From Coffea arabica (taxonomy: Eukaryota > Streptophyta > Magnoliopsida > Gentianales > Rubiaceae), in the NCBI RefSeq assembly GCF_036785885.1, contig NC_092320.1, positions 13,827,557 through 13,891,556 on the forward strand: a DNA stretch of 64,000 nucleotides, read 5' to 3'. The notes below the pieces were generated by a model. That model was not told the origin of the DNA. It ran no database searches and saw only the letters and a program-made list of their open reading frames with translations. Made by a program: the position numbers and the translations under genes. Below are positions 11,864-24,215 of this stretch, piece by piece. Positions within the stretch are counted from its first letter, which is position 1. Every line of letters starts with the position of its first letter.

Positions 11864-14800
11864 ATGCAAGAGAGGGGAAAAATGGAGACAGAGAACTCGA
11901 AGAAGAGCGAGAGCTCTGAAAAGCTGAAAATGGCGATAGCAGTGGCGCTTTTGAAATCAAAGCTTCTTCTTCAGAAAAATAATAGTTCAAATAATCATAA
12001 TACTAATAATGGGGCTGGTGCTGTTTCATCTTCAGCCGATCCTCCACCTCCAAATTCTCGATCGGACGATCATGATTCACTCAAATGGAAACGCAAGGTA
12101 ATATTTAATCGAAGCATTTCCAGACTTCATTTAAAAATTGAATATCATAAACCCTAACTTAGAGATTTTGCCGAAAATTTTCAGGCTAAAGAGCGTAAAC
12201 GAGAAATTCTGAGACTTCAGGAGGACCTGAAACTTGCTGAAGGCTAGTCTTCTCTTTCACTCTCTCTAATGGACGGTCAATTTATGACTCAAATGCAATT
12301 TTGTTTATTATTTTTCTGAAATTATTATTTTTTTTGTAAATATTTAGACGGAATGCAATATGATTTATTTCCTCAAAATGCGGCTTGCAAGTGCTATTTC
12401 TATGATAATATGGGAATATTGAGCGATAAGCAACTGGAGGACAGGAGGTTTAATGATGTCCTGCGCCGTAGATTTCTCAGACAAGGTCTGTTTGTTTCTT
12501 TGGATTAAATCTTTGTTATTCAACTTTTGGTATCAAATTTAAAATGCTGTTCTTGTTTGTGAGTAATTTATGTAGTTTGTGTGTTTCCCTCAGTGAGGAT
12601 AAAGGAAAGAAAGAGAAGACGAGATGCCAGCTTCAAACAACATGTTCCAGGTAAGCATATTTCATGTTTGCTGTGCTTCCTGATGCACGGAAATGATTCG
12701 TGCGCGTCAGGAAAATTTTCTGCAAGTTTTCCTTGATTTTACTTTTATTTGCAGAATGGTGCTATGTAATGAAAATGACCATTTATTTTAGTCAAAGTAA
12801 AGTCGGGAAAAGCGTTGGTACTTATAGGCCATTTTCTGAATCATATATTGAAAAATGAAATTCAAACAGTGATTTATGAAGAAGATGTTTTTCGATAACT
12901 TAGTTTCTGATTAATTTGCCAAAGTGATGCCGAAGAAAGAAAGTAAAACAGACATAGATGTCTTGATTTCTGTATACTCCATCTACGGATGACATGCAAA
13001 TGCCATGTTTTCCTTTGAGTAATGACATTCAAGTTACTATGCCAAAATGGATAGATGCAAATTTCTTTCTGTTTATTTAGCAGTCATTAAGTTGATCTTA
13101 GAAATTTTTATGCTTTAAATTGTTTGGTTGGGATTCCAAGGGTTCATTCTTTAACTTGGTAAAAATACTATTTGTGTTGTTTTTGTTGGATTGTTTCACT
13201 TAAACACCTAGTGATACTCTCCCTCCACTGGTGCAGGGACTAACAGTGATAATGAAATTGAGCAACTAAGTTCTTCAGTTGATTTTCTTGTGGAGCTTTG
13301 TGACGCAATTTCTCCCACTAATGTACATTGCATTTTTCCAACCTCTTGCTGTGCATGTGATAGTTGCCTGTAGAGTTGTTTTTTCTGCCTGTTTTGCAGC
13401 AACTATAAGGTTTGCTACATTTTGTGCTGTAGATTCATATTTGAATTCTGTTATTGTTTTTTTCTTCTTTGCAGGTGGAGGACCAAGCTTTCAAAAATTG
13501 GTCACACCAAGCTGTGGACTTCATTCTCAGTAATCATCTATTTTGAAATTTTTTTTTATGGAGTTAGTTGATAGAATTGTAGTTTGTTTTATTTGTCAGT
13601 TAGTTTAAACTCTGTAAACCAATTTGCTTACGGCAGATTTCCTGGTCCTATTACATTGAATTACGTCTCGTCCTTGTACTGAAATCTTACTCTAAGAGTA
13701 TTTGCTATCAACCAAAAACCAGAAGTGGTTGTTAGATAATGTTCTTCTTGGGAATCTTAGATAGTATGATAATATTTTGGAGGAGCATGTCCTTTTTTCT
13801 ATTGTCTCACAATGAATAGTAAATGGGAGTGAGATGGAGTCCATGACCTTGAGGATCATCAAAAGTCCCCATTCATTGGAGCCAACTGCATGTCAACGCC
13901 AGTAGTCTCCTCCAGTTAATGAATAAAGAACCTCAATTTGTGACATTGTTGCATCAAACATCATGCTCTTTTAACCTCCTTTTGTCATAGATAGACCATT
14001 GCTTATTTCTGCTTTATTTTCTTTTGATGTCATTTTTCATGGTTTTTATGTGTATAATTTTCCTCTTTGCATGTGGAAGTGACACTAAAGGCTATGCTGC
14101 CAGTGGGAGATAACAGAGAAATTATTGAAGGCATTATCAGCGGTTTAGTCATGCGTTTGCTGAGAAGGATGTGTAATGGCTCGCATGCAGATGGTAACAG
14201 CTCAGTCATACTTATCTATGTTACTTCATCTTTAACATGCTTGCTTCAGGATGTTCAGTTTGTCCTTCTATTTTATCAATCTGCAAGTGGTTCATCTTTA
14301 GAGGGCTGGGCATCTTAAATTTGCTCAATCAAATATGCTTGTTAGGCAACTAGATGAGACTATATATGTGTGTGTATGTGTGGGGCTTGTCAAACACATC
14401 AAATCATTCGCTTGATTACATCTTTTGCAACCATAATTGCTTTTATTTGCTGGGTTTATTTTCTGTTCTTTGTGGTCAAGAAAATGAAGCTACCTTAACC
14501 TTGCTTAATGTTCATAACTAAACAGTTAATGTTCTCGTCTTTAATAGCTGATTTGGTAATAATTACTTTCCTAATTATGGTGATGAGCTTCTGATTCAGG
14601 ACTATTCTCAATGTATCTTGGAAATTTATATCTTAAGTATATGGTTGCCAAATACCAAAGATGAAGGAAACTTACGAGTGAAGGCTGACTAGGTATGCTT
14701 CATGAATCTTCATGGTGGGAGATTTCTTGATTAAGATAATATCTTTAATCAGTAGGCAACAGACATGGCTGATCTGTCAAACTTCAAATATGTTGGTACA

Positions 14801-16205
14801 CAAAATGGCACACATTTTAGCTTGGACTCTACGTTGAACATCTTAAAACGTTCTATATATTTTGACAAGTTGTTGGTTGCTTGGTGAACTGAGAAAATGC
14901 ATTTTAGCTAGAGTTACCTAAATACTGTGAGGTAATATGGAAGAATTGGTGCCATTTGAATTAGTATCGTAGTAATTCAGAGGCACAGTTTATAGGCAAG
15001 GCAGCAGTGTGAGATTCAGCAAATCATGGGAATCAGATTGTTTCAATCATCCCATAAACAAATTACTCTTTTTGCTATTTGTTTGCATAACTATGAAAAA
15101 ACAGCTAATGCCATGTACAAACAGATGGCTGAAAATTTCAAATGCTTTTCTTTTATCTCATTGTTTGCTGATATTCCCAACTCAATCAATCTATGCAATA
15201 ACTAAGTTTTTTTCTTATTTCAGATTCACAACACACTGAATCTAACGCCTGCTTCTATGTTCAACACTTAATCCGTAAGCTTGGAAGTGAGGCTTATGTG
15301 GGGCAGCGTATTATCCTCTCAGTTTCTCAGGGGATTTGCACAGCTGCAGAAAGTTTGCTTTTCATGGACCCATTTGATGACGCCTTTCCAAATATGCACA
15401 ACTGTATGTACATGATGTAAGTGCCATTGTATTCATGAACAGTAAATGATCACTTCAACAGATGTGTTTTCCCTCTTAAAATATTTTCTGTAGAATTTCA
15501 TGTTTCAATACTTTCCATTATACAAAGAATATTATTTTACCATGTCAGGAAAATGACAAAATGGAGCAGAAGTTCCTCTATTGAACTGCACTGTGTTGGT
15601 CCAGTACTGGATGTCGTATAAACACATCATTCTATCACTGAAATAGCTTGTCTCTAATTAAGAGGTTTTCAGCAGGCAGTTGTCTGTTCTTTCTGCATTG
15701 ATGTTTTATTCATGTATTACATTTTGTCATTATGAACATGCTCTTTACTACACTGATTGAAGATAGTTATTGGTAGACTTAATAACCGTTTGGTATCCTC
15801 ATATTAGCCTTGTCGTATCTACTGCATTGCAGGATCCAGCTTATTCAGTTTCTTGTTTCAGATTACTTACTGAATTGGTCAGAAAAGGAAGATCTAGAGA
15901 TGGGTATGTAACCTCCAATAATTTCAAATCACTACTTATCTGTCCAAGCTTGATGAATAGTACCAGTCACAGAATTTCATCTTCGTGCTTATGATTGGGT
16001 AATGAATGATGACCCTCCAGGACTTTTTGAAGATTGGGTTTCATCCCTTCTGCATGCTCGGAAAGCGTTAGAAATCTTGGAAAGTAGGAATGGACTATAT
16101 GTTCTGTACATTGATCGCGTGATTGGTGATGTAGCCAAGAAAGCAGGTCAGTCCTCGCTTTTGCAGAGGCTGAAACCAAATGTCTGTTTTAGTCTGTTTA
16201 GCTAA
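11864..16205 (+). CDS. MPS1: MULTIPOLAR SPINDLE 1 / PRD2 (meiotic double-strand-break protein)
   Basis: In plants this protein (MEI4-related) is needed for meiotic double-strand-break formation and bipolar spindles. Ten exons can be traced: 11864-12097, 12185-12242, 12348-12485, 12594-12650, 13237-13322, 13475-13529, 14080-14193, 15224-15416, 15833-15903 and 15961-16205. All phases agree, and the 1,251 nt total encodes 416 residues. Recognisable blocks are KMAIAVALLKSKLL near the start, LKWKRKAKERKREILRLQED (coiled-coil-like), QYDLFPQNAACKCYF, YVQHLIRKLGSEAYVGQRI and LYVLYIDRVIGDVAKKAG. Intron 2 appears to use a GC donor (12243-12244); all others are GT-AG. The start may instead be Met7 at 11882. 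It lies divergent to eIFiso4G, as expected from Arabidopsis gene order. Confidence 0.87.
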
Positions 16206-17641
16206 CTGCATCGTTAGAAAATTTTTCATGGAAAGCTGGGAAATATGCTGCAAGTATGTTGCTTTCTTTTGTTGTTGCAAGGCTGAAAGCTTGTGTGATT
16301 GCTTCAAACCTATGTACATAAACACAAAATGAAGCGTAGACACCAATATGATATCTGCTAATCTTTTTCCACTGTCTTTCACTCCATTGACCAGTTTGGA
16401 ACGTCTCCCTTTTTAGTTCTCTTTTCTCTCTCTAATTTGAACGTACTGACGTGCAATCATTTGGAAATATACTGGACTAGAAACAGGAGGGACTGTTATG
16501 CAGGCTACCGATGATTGTAAGGGACTTTACATTCTACTTCTGTAATATTGACATCTTATCAAATTTTCATGGTGGACCAACTAGAAAATAATTAAGCTTG
16601 CAGATGAAGACTGGACAGGAATAGCGAAGATCAATCTTTGCGCATTTCATTTGTAGGCACGAACGTAGGAATGAATAGTAGGCGTTGCATGTTTGGTCAA
16701 TTATGTCGGCTAAAAGGATCAGAAGTTGGCCGGTTTTGGACTTCAACGCACAAATGGCAGGAAAGTATTCAACTGGTTAATACTCGTGGAGGATCTGGAC
16801 AAGGTCCGTAGTTTTGCTTTCACAAGATTCTGATTCGCTCTCAATCTGGTCAGTAGTGTTAACGCTGCAAAGATCAAATGCACCAATTGCGATAGAATAA
16901 TAGTTGTAATTTACTACTAGTTATTCCAGAAGCTCTCGTTTTTTAACTTGAATTAGGAAAAATCCCGTTTGTCTCTAAACAGACTTAGTGACAAACACGC
17001 GGCTTTGACAGCAACTAGAAGATTTAAGGTGGAGTGCGGTTCTGAAGGGTACACCAGAGTTTTTTGTATCGTTCCTTCAATTTTACCTTCTACTCTACAT
17101 GGGAAATAATTGGAGAAGAAAAAAAAGTACTTAGTACCGAAAGTATTCACCTTTTCAGTTTTCACAGGCTGCTAACAGGTGGACTCTTAAGTGGCACGAG
17201 TGATAACTAGTCCAAGTTTGTGTCCAATTCTTAGGCAGACAGGTGATCAGGTCGACGGTGCATTGACTCATTGTTAACTTGTAGTGAGTCATGATTTCAT
17301 GATTTCGACTTGTTTATTGTAGATATGATATGGCTTTGCCCAATAGGGCTACTTGCAGATTCTGAATATCGATGTCTCCATTTGCCTTTCCCATTTCTTC
17401 TACTACTATTATACTTCTTTTGTATTTTTATGCTAAACTCCACCTTTTTTTTATTGAATCAATAAAAGAAATTATGAAGAAATCCATCAATAAAGAAACT
17501 CAAGAAAGAATATGCTGTAGACAGAGAATTTTAGGTTCTCAACTATATTTTACTTGTCTGACGTACGCATGTTAAATTTTTAACTTATCCATGTCCCCAG
17601 CAACCGATTCCCACAACTGCCATGGTCCCTAATGCATATTC
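16206..17641. other. Downstream region of MPS1, no further gene recognised
   Basis: It presumably contains the 3' UTR. An acceptor-like site before 16657 opens a phase-compatible 50-codon frame to 16811 that could be an alternative last exon, but without family support. The rest is unremarkable. Confidence 0.45.
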
Positions 17642-17841
17642 CTTTTTTTTTTTTTTTTGTCGACTCAGGGGTGTTCGGGTCAATTCTTACAGGACTTAAC
17701 TAATCCCTTGCGGCCCGAACCCGGCGCCCCAACCCGACCAAGGCACGATAAGTGCACAGGTGTCTCCACAGCGCAGTTTCGAATCCGGGACCTGAATGTC
17801 CCAAGGGAATGCTGCTATCACGTGGCTAAACCCGTGGGGGC
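17642..17841 (-). mobile_element. tRNA-derived SINE (family 1), copy 1
   Basis: On the minus strand it has an A-box-like TTAGCCACGTGA, a B-box-like GGATTCGAAACT, and a poly-A tail (plus-strand T run at about 17643-17659). A perfect 15 bp duplication CCCTAATGCATATTC flanks it at 17627-17641 and 17842-17856. It shares its body, including the 3' end that reads GGGGTGTTCGGGTCAAT on the plus strand, with the copy at 31.2 kb. Confidence 0.85.
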
Positions 17842-17856
17842 CCCTAATGCATATTC

Positions 17857-19379
17857 TTTCGTTGTACGTCTTTTTTTGCAAAGACCGGCTGAGCCGATCA
17901 GCCAGCACAAAAGAAGCTGCAACTTTGGCCAGGATAATTTATGTTAGAGGGTCTTCATCAATTGACAACTCTCACCTGTGTGTGTTAAACAGAGAATCTA
18001 TCCAATAGCAACATTTCCTGACTCAGCACGAATTGGTACAACCATCTTTGCAAATATTCAATGCCTTGTCTGGTTTCCAATCTCCGCCCTTAAAGAATCA
18101 ATGCTCTGCCTATAGGATAATATCATATGGAAACAGGGGGTTCTTGAAACAACTCTCATTTGATAACCGACCATGTAGCTTTTGGCGACCGAACCGAAAG
18201 TTAAAAGCAACTCTTAAGTAGCATCTTATTCTTGCCATTGGTCAAAATGTTGGTTAATTCCTTAATATATTGTTGAGGAAAAAATAGCATGATTGTGACT
18301 TTATGACAGGACTATTTTCTGATTATATGCCTACTAAGCTGACTTAGCACGACAGGCAAAACTAGTTTTTTAATATAAGTATAAACTATTGTTGTGCTGA
18401 CTCAGCACAAGAATTAAAAAAAAAAAAAAAAGTAAACTTGTACTCTCAGAGCTACAATTGTGCAATTTTTTTCAACAATATTTTAAGGAATTAGCCCAAA
18501 CAATTGAGAAGCGGTCATCTTCTTTTATCAAATTGCGTCCTGGCTTTGGTCCATCTGATCGATTTCTTGATTGTTGTTCTTGCCCTAGTACTCTTGCCCC
18601 GTTTGCACAATTATACAGGCTCTGCATTTGCTAAAAAGCTTGAAATTTTCTCCAATTTTGTACTAAGAACAGCAGCAAAAAATAAAAGCCATCTTGTCAC
18701 TGGATTACTTAAAATTGCTCCAATTTTGTATTAAGAACCGCAGCAAAAGATAAAAGCCATTTGTCACTGGATTACTCAAATTTTACATTTTTATATGTTG
18801 GGTATCATTAGATTCTCTCGCATTTATCTAACACTCTTATCCCTTCCACAATAACCAACAACTGAAATGGGATACCCTAAACAATGCCCCTCAATACATT
18901 GGTCCCTAGGTTGGATTAGATCAACATTGGATCCAAAAGTTCTTCTTGATGGGATACAAACGGTCTACATATGATTGGACTCTCTCACCCAAAATTTAGT
19001 TGAAGGGGTAAACTTTTCCTTATCCTTTTCACAATTGATATGACATAAAGGTACAAAACCAACAGAAGAATCAAGGATACTAAAAGGGGTGCTTTTGCCA
19101 TCAAATTTAGAATTGATCAAATTCACGTTAAAGAAGCACAAGACTCCTTCCAAATTGTTTCGTGGAATAGACGAAACTACCATTTCATTTAGCAATTTCA
19201 ATCGTTTACATATCTATACAGAAAGCTAATTGACCAGACACCAACAAGGCAAGAAGAAGCCGCTGTCTCACGCCATCCCTATCTATATTAAGCCGACACT
19301 AACGTTAGTCCACCCCACCACTTCGTGTATTTCATTGAAAAGAATTTCTGCAGCAAAAGTTCTTCTGGGCTCACCAAAA
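17857..19379. other. Intergenic region with a small tandem duplication
   Basis: A unit of about 68 bp beginning CTCCAATTTTGTA occurs at about 18650-18716 and again at 18718-18784 with a few differences. GCTGACTCAGCAC-type motifs recur at about 18018, 18339 and 18395. No gene was recognised. The last part should hold the promoter of the peptide gene at 19380; TCTATATTAAG near 19281-19291 is a plausible TATA box. Confidence 0.5.
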
Positions 19380-19736
19380 ATGACTCAAATCATGAAATGT
19401 CTTGCATCTTTTTCACTCTTCCTATCAGCACTCATATTATCCCTTTGCTCTCCAATCTCATCAGTTAGCCTTGATGGAGCTGTGTCAAGTACATCTTCTC
19501 TGGAAGTCCAACAAGGGAATCATCTTGCAGCATATGAAACTAGCAAAGTCTCATTCTTTGCAAACCGGAAGTTAATACAAGTTCAAAGCAAAAGAAGAGG
19601 GCGTTCTGTAAGACCACCGGTCGGTGCTGGTTCCAGAACAAGATCATCATCTGCGAATAGGAAGCAAGCATCTTCGTCCCAGTTGAATGCTCTGCCGGTT
19701 TTCTCCATTTCATGCATCTTCTTCTTCTTGGTTTAG
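19380..19736 (+). CDS. Small secreted, possibly GPI-anchored, basic peptide precursor
   Basis: The gene is intronless and encodes 118 residues. The open frame extends upstream to 19230, but a TATA-like TCTATATTAAG near 19281 favours the ATG at 19380 (or 19392). Residues 1-30 form a signal peptide: a Met-Lys start, a hydrophobic core FSLFLSALILSL, then a small-residue end near SSVSLDG. The middle is Ser-rich with LIQVQSKRRGRSVRPP, strongly basic and with possible processing sites. The C-terminus ALPVFSISCIFFFLV is a hydrophobic tail that could be a GPI signal or membrane anchor. Plants encode many short precursors of this design. I do not recognise the family, so no function is assigned. Confidence 0.6.
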   Translation: MTQIMKCLASFSLFLSALILSLCSPISSVSLDGAVSSTSSLEVQQGNHLAAYETSKVSFFANRKLIQVQSKRRGRSVRPPVGAGSRTRSSSANRKQASSSQLNALPVFSISCIFFFLV

Positions 19737-20987
19737 TTAGTACTAGCTACTACCATTGCAAATGTTATTTATAGAACTAAGGATATTCGTGCAGCTATTC
19801 TTAAAAGGTGAAACGTCTCCTCTTTACAATCCATGGAAGCTTCATCATCCTAGAAAACTCTCTGCCTGTGTGCTCGTTGGAACTTGTTTGTAAATTGCGG
19901 AATTCCTTTGCACATATCATTTCAGTGGATTGAATTGCTAGTGAGTGATTTGTGCTTTATTTGCCATTTCCATATATGTCAATTAATTCATTGAAGTGGA
20001 ATTGTTGCACAAGTTTTTTTTCCCTTTTTTTTTAATTAAAGAAAATGACATACTGAGCTGTTTTTTAGAAGGTATATAGCTTAGATAGGGGGGCAAAAAA
20101 AAAAAAAAAGAAAAGGTCTTTGCTGAGACCATATTAAATTTTTGTGGAATCTTACTGAAAACATTAATTTATTTCAGGCAGAAGCAGATCATGCCTAATC
20201 TAAAAGTATTGCAAGGATTTTTTTTTTTTTTTTTTTTTTGGCGCAAATGACTTCATACTTGCGGTATAATCATCAGTCAAGGAAGCTGAGAAAGGCATTA
20301 AATATATCTAAAGGCTATATGATTATATCCCAGACAATGACCGCCATAAAATGTTCGGGTTTCTCTTGTAATTCGTTCGTTTTCAAGAGAGAAATAGCCT
20401 TAGTGGATAACAAAAAATGAGTTGAGGAAAGTCTTATCTCCAATAATTTTAACTGCCTGGTGGATTTGGCATTTCTTGAGGCTAAGAAGGGTATTGGCAA
20501 CTTGGAAACTATAACTGGAATTCAAGTTAACTGAGATTATGAGCTATGTGTAAGGAGGCCCTGAACTTGTATCAAATGTTGATCCAGCAAGGATACTCAC
20601 TGTGCTAATGCCTTAAAATGTATATATAATAATATAACTGAAATATTATTGATTTGACTCGTGATACAAAGAAAAATAATAATAATAATAATAATAATGA
20701 AGCCCCTGCTGGTTTACAACCAAATTTATTTCATAAATTAAATTTAAAAGTTGAATAGATGGAAATAGACTTTTCAAATGACGTGCATGAACATAACATC
20801 ACCAAGTTCCACAAGATTTGGTACAACTTTCTAATTTTTCTAAAAAAATAAAATTTTTGATGAATTTGGTAGGCGTAGAAAAGTTGTTAGGACATTTTTG
20901 TCGTGCAAAACTGCAACGGTTTGCTTGAGTTTGGGTTATCGAAAAAATTTGAGGCTAAGTGGCAGCTATATATAGAAGAAGAGACAT
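19737..20987. other. Gene-free stretch with (AAT)n microsatellite
   Basis: It holds the 3' UTR of the peptide gene, poly-T at about 20219-20240, and an (AAT)n tract at about 20673-20697. No gene was recognised. Confidence 0.5.
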
Positions 20988-20996
20988 TAAAAACAA

Positions 20997-22133
20997 GGGA
21001 AAATCGTCCAAAACGTCCCTCACATTTTATAAAATAACTTTTTTCGTTCCTCACTTTTAAAAGTGTAATTTTATATCCCTTACATATTCACATCGGACAA
21101 ATTTAGTCCCTAACTAGGTTTCCGATCATTTTTTGGCGGGAATCCATTGTGTGCAAGGCACGTGATCATTTTTGAAGGGTAAATTTGTCAAATTATATTT
21201 TACATAATCTGATTTATAGTTCTCCACATTTTATAAAACAAATTTTTTCGTCCCTCACATTTTATAAAATGATTTTTTTCATCCCTCACATTTCACAAAA
21301 TAAATTTCTCCATCCCTCACATTTCAAAAAATGAATTTTTCATTTCTCACTAATTATGTGTGTGAATACATTTTTTTAAACACATGTATATGTTTATTTG
21401 ATTTTGCTTCATAATAATAGTATAAACACATGTATGTAATTGGCCCCAACTTGCGGGCTATCTTCTCTTTTTGTACGATTATGACTAATATTTACCAATA
21501 GAATCTTAATTTGCATATTCTTATTGTATTTTGACCGAAAATAGCTTTATTGCCTAACTTAACAATGAATGCAAGATTATTTACTAACTAATACCAGATG
21601 AAATCAAATGATCACGTATAATATATGGTATTCGTATTGTTAAGTGAAATCAAATAGACACATACATATATTTATGCTATTTATATTATTAAGCAAAATC
21701 AAATAGACATGTACATGTATTTAAACAAAATGTATTCAGACACATTTTTTTTTAGGGTTTCCCTCACATACATAATTAGCGGGGGATAGAAATATTCATT
21801 TTGTGAAATGTGAGGGATGGAGAAATTCATTTTGTGAAATGTGAGGGATGAAAAAAATCATTTTATAAAATGTGAGGGACGAAACATTTTGTTTTATAAA
21901 ATGTGGAGGACTATAGATCAAATTATGTAAAATATAATTTGACAAATTTACCCTTAAAAAATGATCACGTGCCTTGCACATGATGGATTCCGGCTAAAAA
22001 ATGATCGGAAACCTAATTAGGGACTAAATTTGACCGATGTGAATATGTAAGGGACATAAAATTACACTTTTAAAAATGAGGGACGAAAAAGGTCATTTTA
22101 CAAAATGTGAAGGATGTTTTGGACGATTTTCCC
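20997..22133. mobile_element. Long-TIR foldback MULE-like element
   Basis: It is 1,137 bp long with TIRs of about 410-440 bp (20997-21409 and 21691-22133) that begin GGGAAAATCGTCCAAAACGT. It is flanked by an exact 9 bp duplication TAAAAACAA at 20988-20996 and 22134-22142. Each TIR contains several copies of a TCCCTCACATTTTATAAAAT-type subrepeat. The unique centre is only about 280 bp and encodes nothing, so the element is non-autonomous. Confidence 0.87.
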
Positions 22134-22142
22134 TAAAAACAA

Positions 22143-23100
22143 ACACTAATTTGGAAACAGTAGATTTGAAGCAGCTATTTGAGTATTCAGATACATATGA
22201 CCGATGCCTTTAGAGGCCCAAAACATGGCAACGGCCTTCTACGCTTAGTTTTGAAACCCACAAAAGGTAAAGCCGCCCGTTCTTTACTTACTGGACGCGG
22301 CTATGAGCCCGTCAGTCATCCCTTCAGATCCAACCCGTTTCGTATGCCTGATTCCTTCAGTAGTTATTGCTTACTTTGTGTTTGTTGTGATTATTATGAG
22401 ATTATCCATACGCTTGATTAATGTTTCACACAACTTCTAGTTTTCCATCATAAGATTGTGGGAAGAAGAAACAATTATTTTGCATCATAATATCAAGCTC
22501 AAGCTCGAGCTCGACTGAAAAACGCCTTTTTATTATTAATTTTTCAACCCCCATCCAGGCATGGAGTTCAAATGCTTCACAGAAAACACCAAGGAGATGC
22601 ATTTCATGTATGTGTTTAAGGCTTGAGGGATTAAAGAGAAAAAAAAAAAAACGCAAAGAGACAAACTATTTATGACTCCATATTCTATGTTAAAACTTAT
22701 CAACAAAACCTAGTTCAATATTTTTTTTCCTGCAATAGATTGTAAAGTGTAGAATTTCCCAGAAGTCGTGTGTTGCATACACGAGCTTTTCGAGAATTCT
22801 ATCAGATAGCCGTCTGTCAGGACGAATCGACACCTATGGTGTGATTACTTCAATATTAGAGACATATGATCTAATTAAGTTACTGATGTAAAGAATTTAG
22901 CTTGATTTTTGTCGGTCCATGCAGCTTCTTCCCTGTCAAGTTCACCTGGGCAGTTAAGAAATATGAAAGCAGATTTTTTTTTTTATATATATAAAAAAAA
23001 AGGGCAAACCTTATGAGGATTAGAAGATTTGCATGGAAACATGCACCCAAAAAAAGGAAGTTTTGCATAAGAAATGTGAATAGGTTGCAAGCAAATTGAA
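22143..23100. other. Stretch with no supported gene
   Basis: Open frames at 22179-22421 and 22426-22656 show no family features. A CTCAAGCTCGAGCTCGA run at about 22498-22513 recalls the TCGA-rich dispersed repeat. Nothing else was recognised. Confidence 0.45.
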
Positions 23101-23520
23101 TAGGTTGCATAAGAGTCGATTCGGTCAAATCTTGATTTGAATTTGGTCAACATCGAATTTGAGTCGAATTTGAGCCAACTAATTCAAGCTATCGAACTCG
23201 AGTTGAGTACAAAGAAATTCAACTCGTTATTTCGCTAGTCGATTCGAATATATATATACATATATGTGTGCGTGTGTATTATTTTTTATTTTAATAGTAA
23301 AATTACTTATATATTTTTATTATTTATTAAGAAAAATGACTATTTTATTTATTTTTTTAAAATAAAATAATTATTTTTTATTTTTTAAACTCGAGCGGGT
23401 TCAAGTTCGAGCTTGACTAGGCTCAAATTTGAGATCGAACTCGAACTCAATTTTTACATTGAAAGTTCGTCGAGACTCGATTCAATTAGGACAAAACTTG
23501 ACTCATTTGCTGCGGTCCTA
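23101..23520. repeat. TCGA-rich dispersed repeat
   Basis: It is dense in TCGA, GAACTCGAGT and TTGAGTCGAATTTGAG words at both ends (23115-23250 and 23385-23490), partly inverted to each other. The centre is AT-rich with a TATATA tract. The same vocabulary is present at 10.6-11.0 kb and either side of the element at 42.8 kb, which suggests one old repeat family. Confidence 0.55.
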
Positions 23521-24065
23521 AACCTGAGGAACCACGTTCATGGAACACAAGTTGTTTAAAACAACACTAAAAAGAAAGTGGGGGGGAAATTATATCACCA
23601 AACAAGTCCAGTCCTCAATCTAAGCCGATAATGAGCATGAGCATGTGCAGCAGCATTTCCTGTTCCCTATTCTACACACATGTAGAGTTCTGCAATGCTA
23701 CTTGTTGATGTTGAATGCAATAGCAATCGAACTTAGTGGTTCCAAGTCAAACACCTCAATGCCTATCCATCAGAAGCCTACTGTAAAGCCACGATTATTG
23801 CCAAAATTTCAGCATGCTCTAAGTCTAAATCAATAACATTTTGCTAAACCCCTTGGATTAGACAGCCAGTACTCCCCTATATCTGTACATATCATCACGC
23901 GCTAGTGCTTCAACCTTCGCCTTCCCTCTCTTCCAAGACTCATCAGCATTAAATCTCAACCCTTTCTCAAGTGGCTTTACCCATGTCCTAATCAATTTAT
24001 TCGGTGTCTGAACTCTAGCAGCCATCCCTCACGTAGCGGTTTTGATTTATTTTTTTTTGGTAAGT
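23521..24065. other. No supported feature
   Basis: The open frame at 23645-23836 has no recognisable domain. No repeat structure was seen. Confidence 0.4.
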
Positions 24066-24215
24066 ATTATTTGAAATAATTACTGTAGTACTTTTTATGA
24101 TGTGGTGTATGTGAGATAAAATATAAATTGAAAATATAAAAAGATGAATTAAAAAATATGTTTACGATGCAAGTAAAATATTATCTGAGATAATTTGGCA
24201 ATCCAAACAAACTCT
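24066..24215. mobile_element. Degraded MITE of the TTATTTGAAATAATTACT type
   Basis: Left part TATTATTTGAAATAATTACT and right part TATTATCTGAGATAATTTGG, followed by CAATCCAAACAAACTC. The same order of words, including TGATGTGGTGTATGTGAGAT, is found at 28.9 kb and 44.7 kb, and inverted at 39.8 kb and 57.8 kb. Confidence 0.55.

Noticed and set aside
16484..16515. Exon-like site after GTTATGCAG in the MPS1 downstream region
   Set aside because: It would add only three codons before a stop. Read-through to 16205 gives a more family-like end.
17657..18008. Open frames over the SINE at 17.6 kb
   Set aside because: They coincide with a tRNA-derived SINE bounded by a target-site duplication and have no protein family features.
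19230..19379. Upstream extension of the peptide gene to the ATG at 19230
   Set aside because: A TATA-like site lies inside this extension, and the signal peptide begins right after the ATG at 19380.
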